Shown here: positions 33,678 through 33,683 of the stretch, in pieces
Numbering within the stretch: the first letter of the stretch is position 1
Layout of the letters: every line of letters starts with the position of its first letter
Source of the DNA: Collinsella aerofaciens
GTDB taxonomy: Bacteria; Actinomycetota; Coriobacteriia; Coriobacteriales; Coriobacteriaceae
Assembly: GCF_901212495.1 (NCBI RefSeq)
Contig: NZ_CAAKNY010000061.1
Coordinates: 17,000-50,682, forward strand
Length of the DNA: 33,683 nucleotides
Direction of reading: 5' to 3'
Notes under the pieces: model-generated
Seen by the model: the letters and a program-made list of their open reading frames with translations, nothing else
Databases searched by the model: none
Told to the model about the DNA's origin: nothing
Translations under genes and position numbers: made by a program

Positions 33678-33683
33678 TTCTTC

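Overview
The window reads as about 34 kb of chromosome from a GC-rich, low-complexity-codon actinobacterium of the Coriobacteriia, most likely Collinsella or a close relative. That guess rests on overall gene style: twin-arginine amino-acid-binding lipoproteins, split transketolase subunits in a PTS operon, an EF-G-like protein, the order tilS-hpt-ftsH, and strong SD sequences. It is inference and was not checked against a database. No tRNA, rRNA, insertion sequence, phage or CRISPR array is visible.

Layout. 1-2216: glmS on the minus strand, with a structured element just behind its stop and operator-like dyads in front. 2281-3843: a minus-strand amino-acid permease and binding lipoprotein with no ATPase gene, bracketed by a near-identical 26-bp direct repeat. 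4090-5202: a LacI-type regulator with its own promoter. 5291-6617: an AAA/DUF4143 ATPase behind an AT-rich promoter carrying two matching 16-bp dyads. 6889-8591: divergent HAD phosphatase and larE. 8592-9258: a gene-free stretch packed with palindromes. 9259-15368: a six-gene minus-strand sugar operon (EIIBC, GatZ/KbaZ-like protein, FSA-type transaldolase, transketolase N and C halves, EIIA) with a divergent LacI regulator at 15784-16794. 16924-17901: an exported DNA/RNA nuclease. 18013-20088: an EF-G-like GTPase with altered GTPase motifs. 20398-22807: a complete amino-acid ABC transporter (binding protein, permease, ATPase) behind a recognisable promoter and operator. 23147-24595: a 23S rRNA m5U methyltransferase of RlmD type. 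24752-25573: a PHP phosphoesterase. 25733-26923: a class I aminotransferase. 27094-31471: ftsH, hpt and tilS on the minus strand. 31520-32329: a metallo-beta-lactamase-fold protein. 32406-32837: Hsp20. 33016-33582: a disordered, tail-anchored protein of unknown function.

How the genes fit together. The 9259-15368 operon contains uptake (PTS), a stand-alone GatZ/KbaZ-family protein without GatY, and enzymes that feed hexulose phosphate into the non-oxidative pentose phosphate pathway. It looks like a dedicated catabolic route for a ketohexose or hexitol under the divergent LacI protein. The two amino-acid transporters may share one ATPase.

The most interesting non-coding signal is a family of about 70-130 nt folded elements (106-232, 9017-9142, 12329-12457, and a variant at 21851-21953). 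Each lies just after the stop codon of a minus-strand metabolic gene. The first three have a fixed 44-nt interior, a conserved internal loop and linker, and compensatory base changes in the stems. A second, unrelated set of long perfect palindromes (22-35 bp arms) fills other intergenic gaps.
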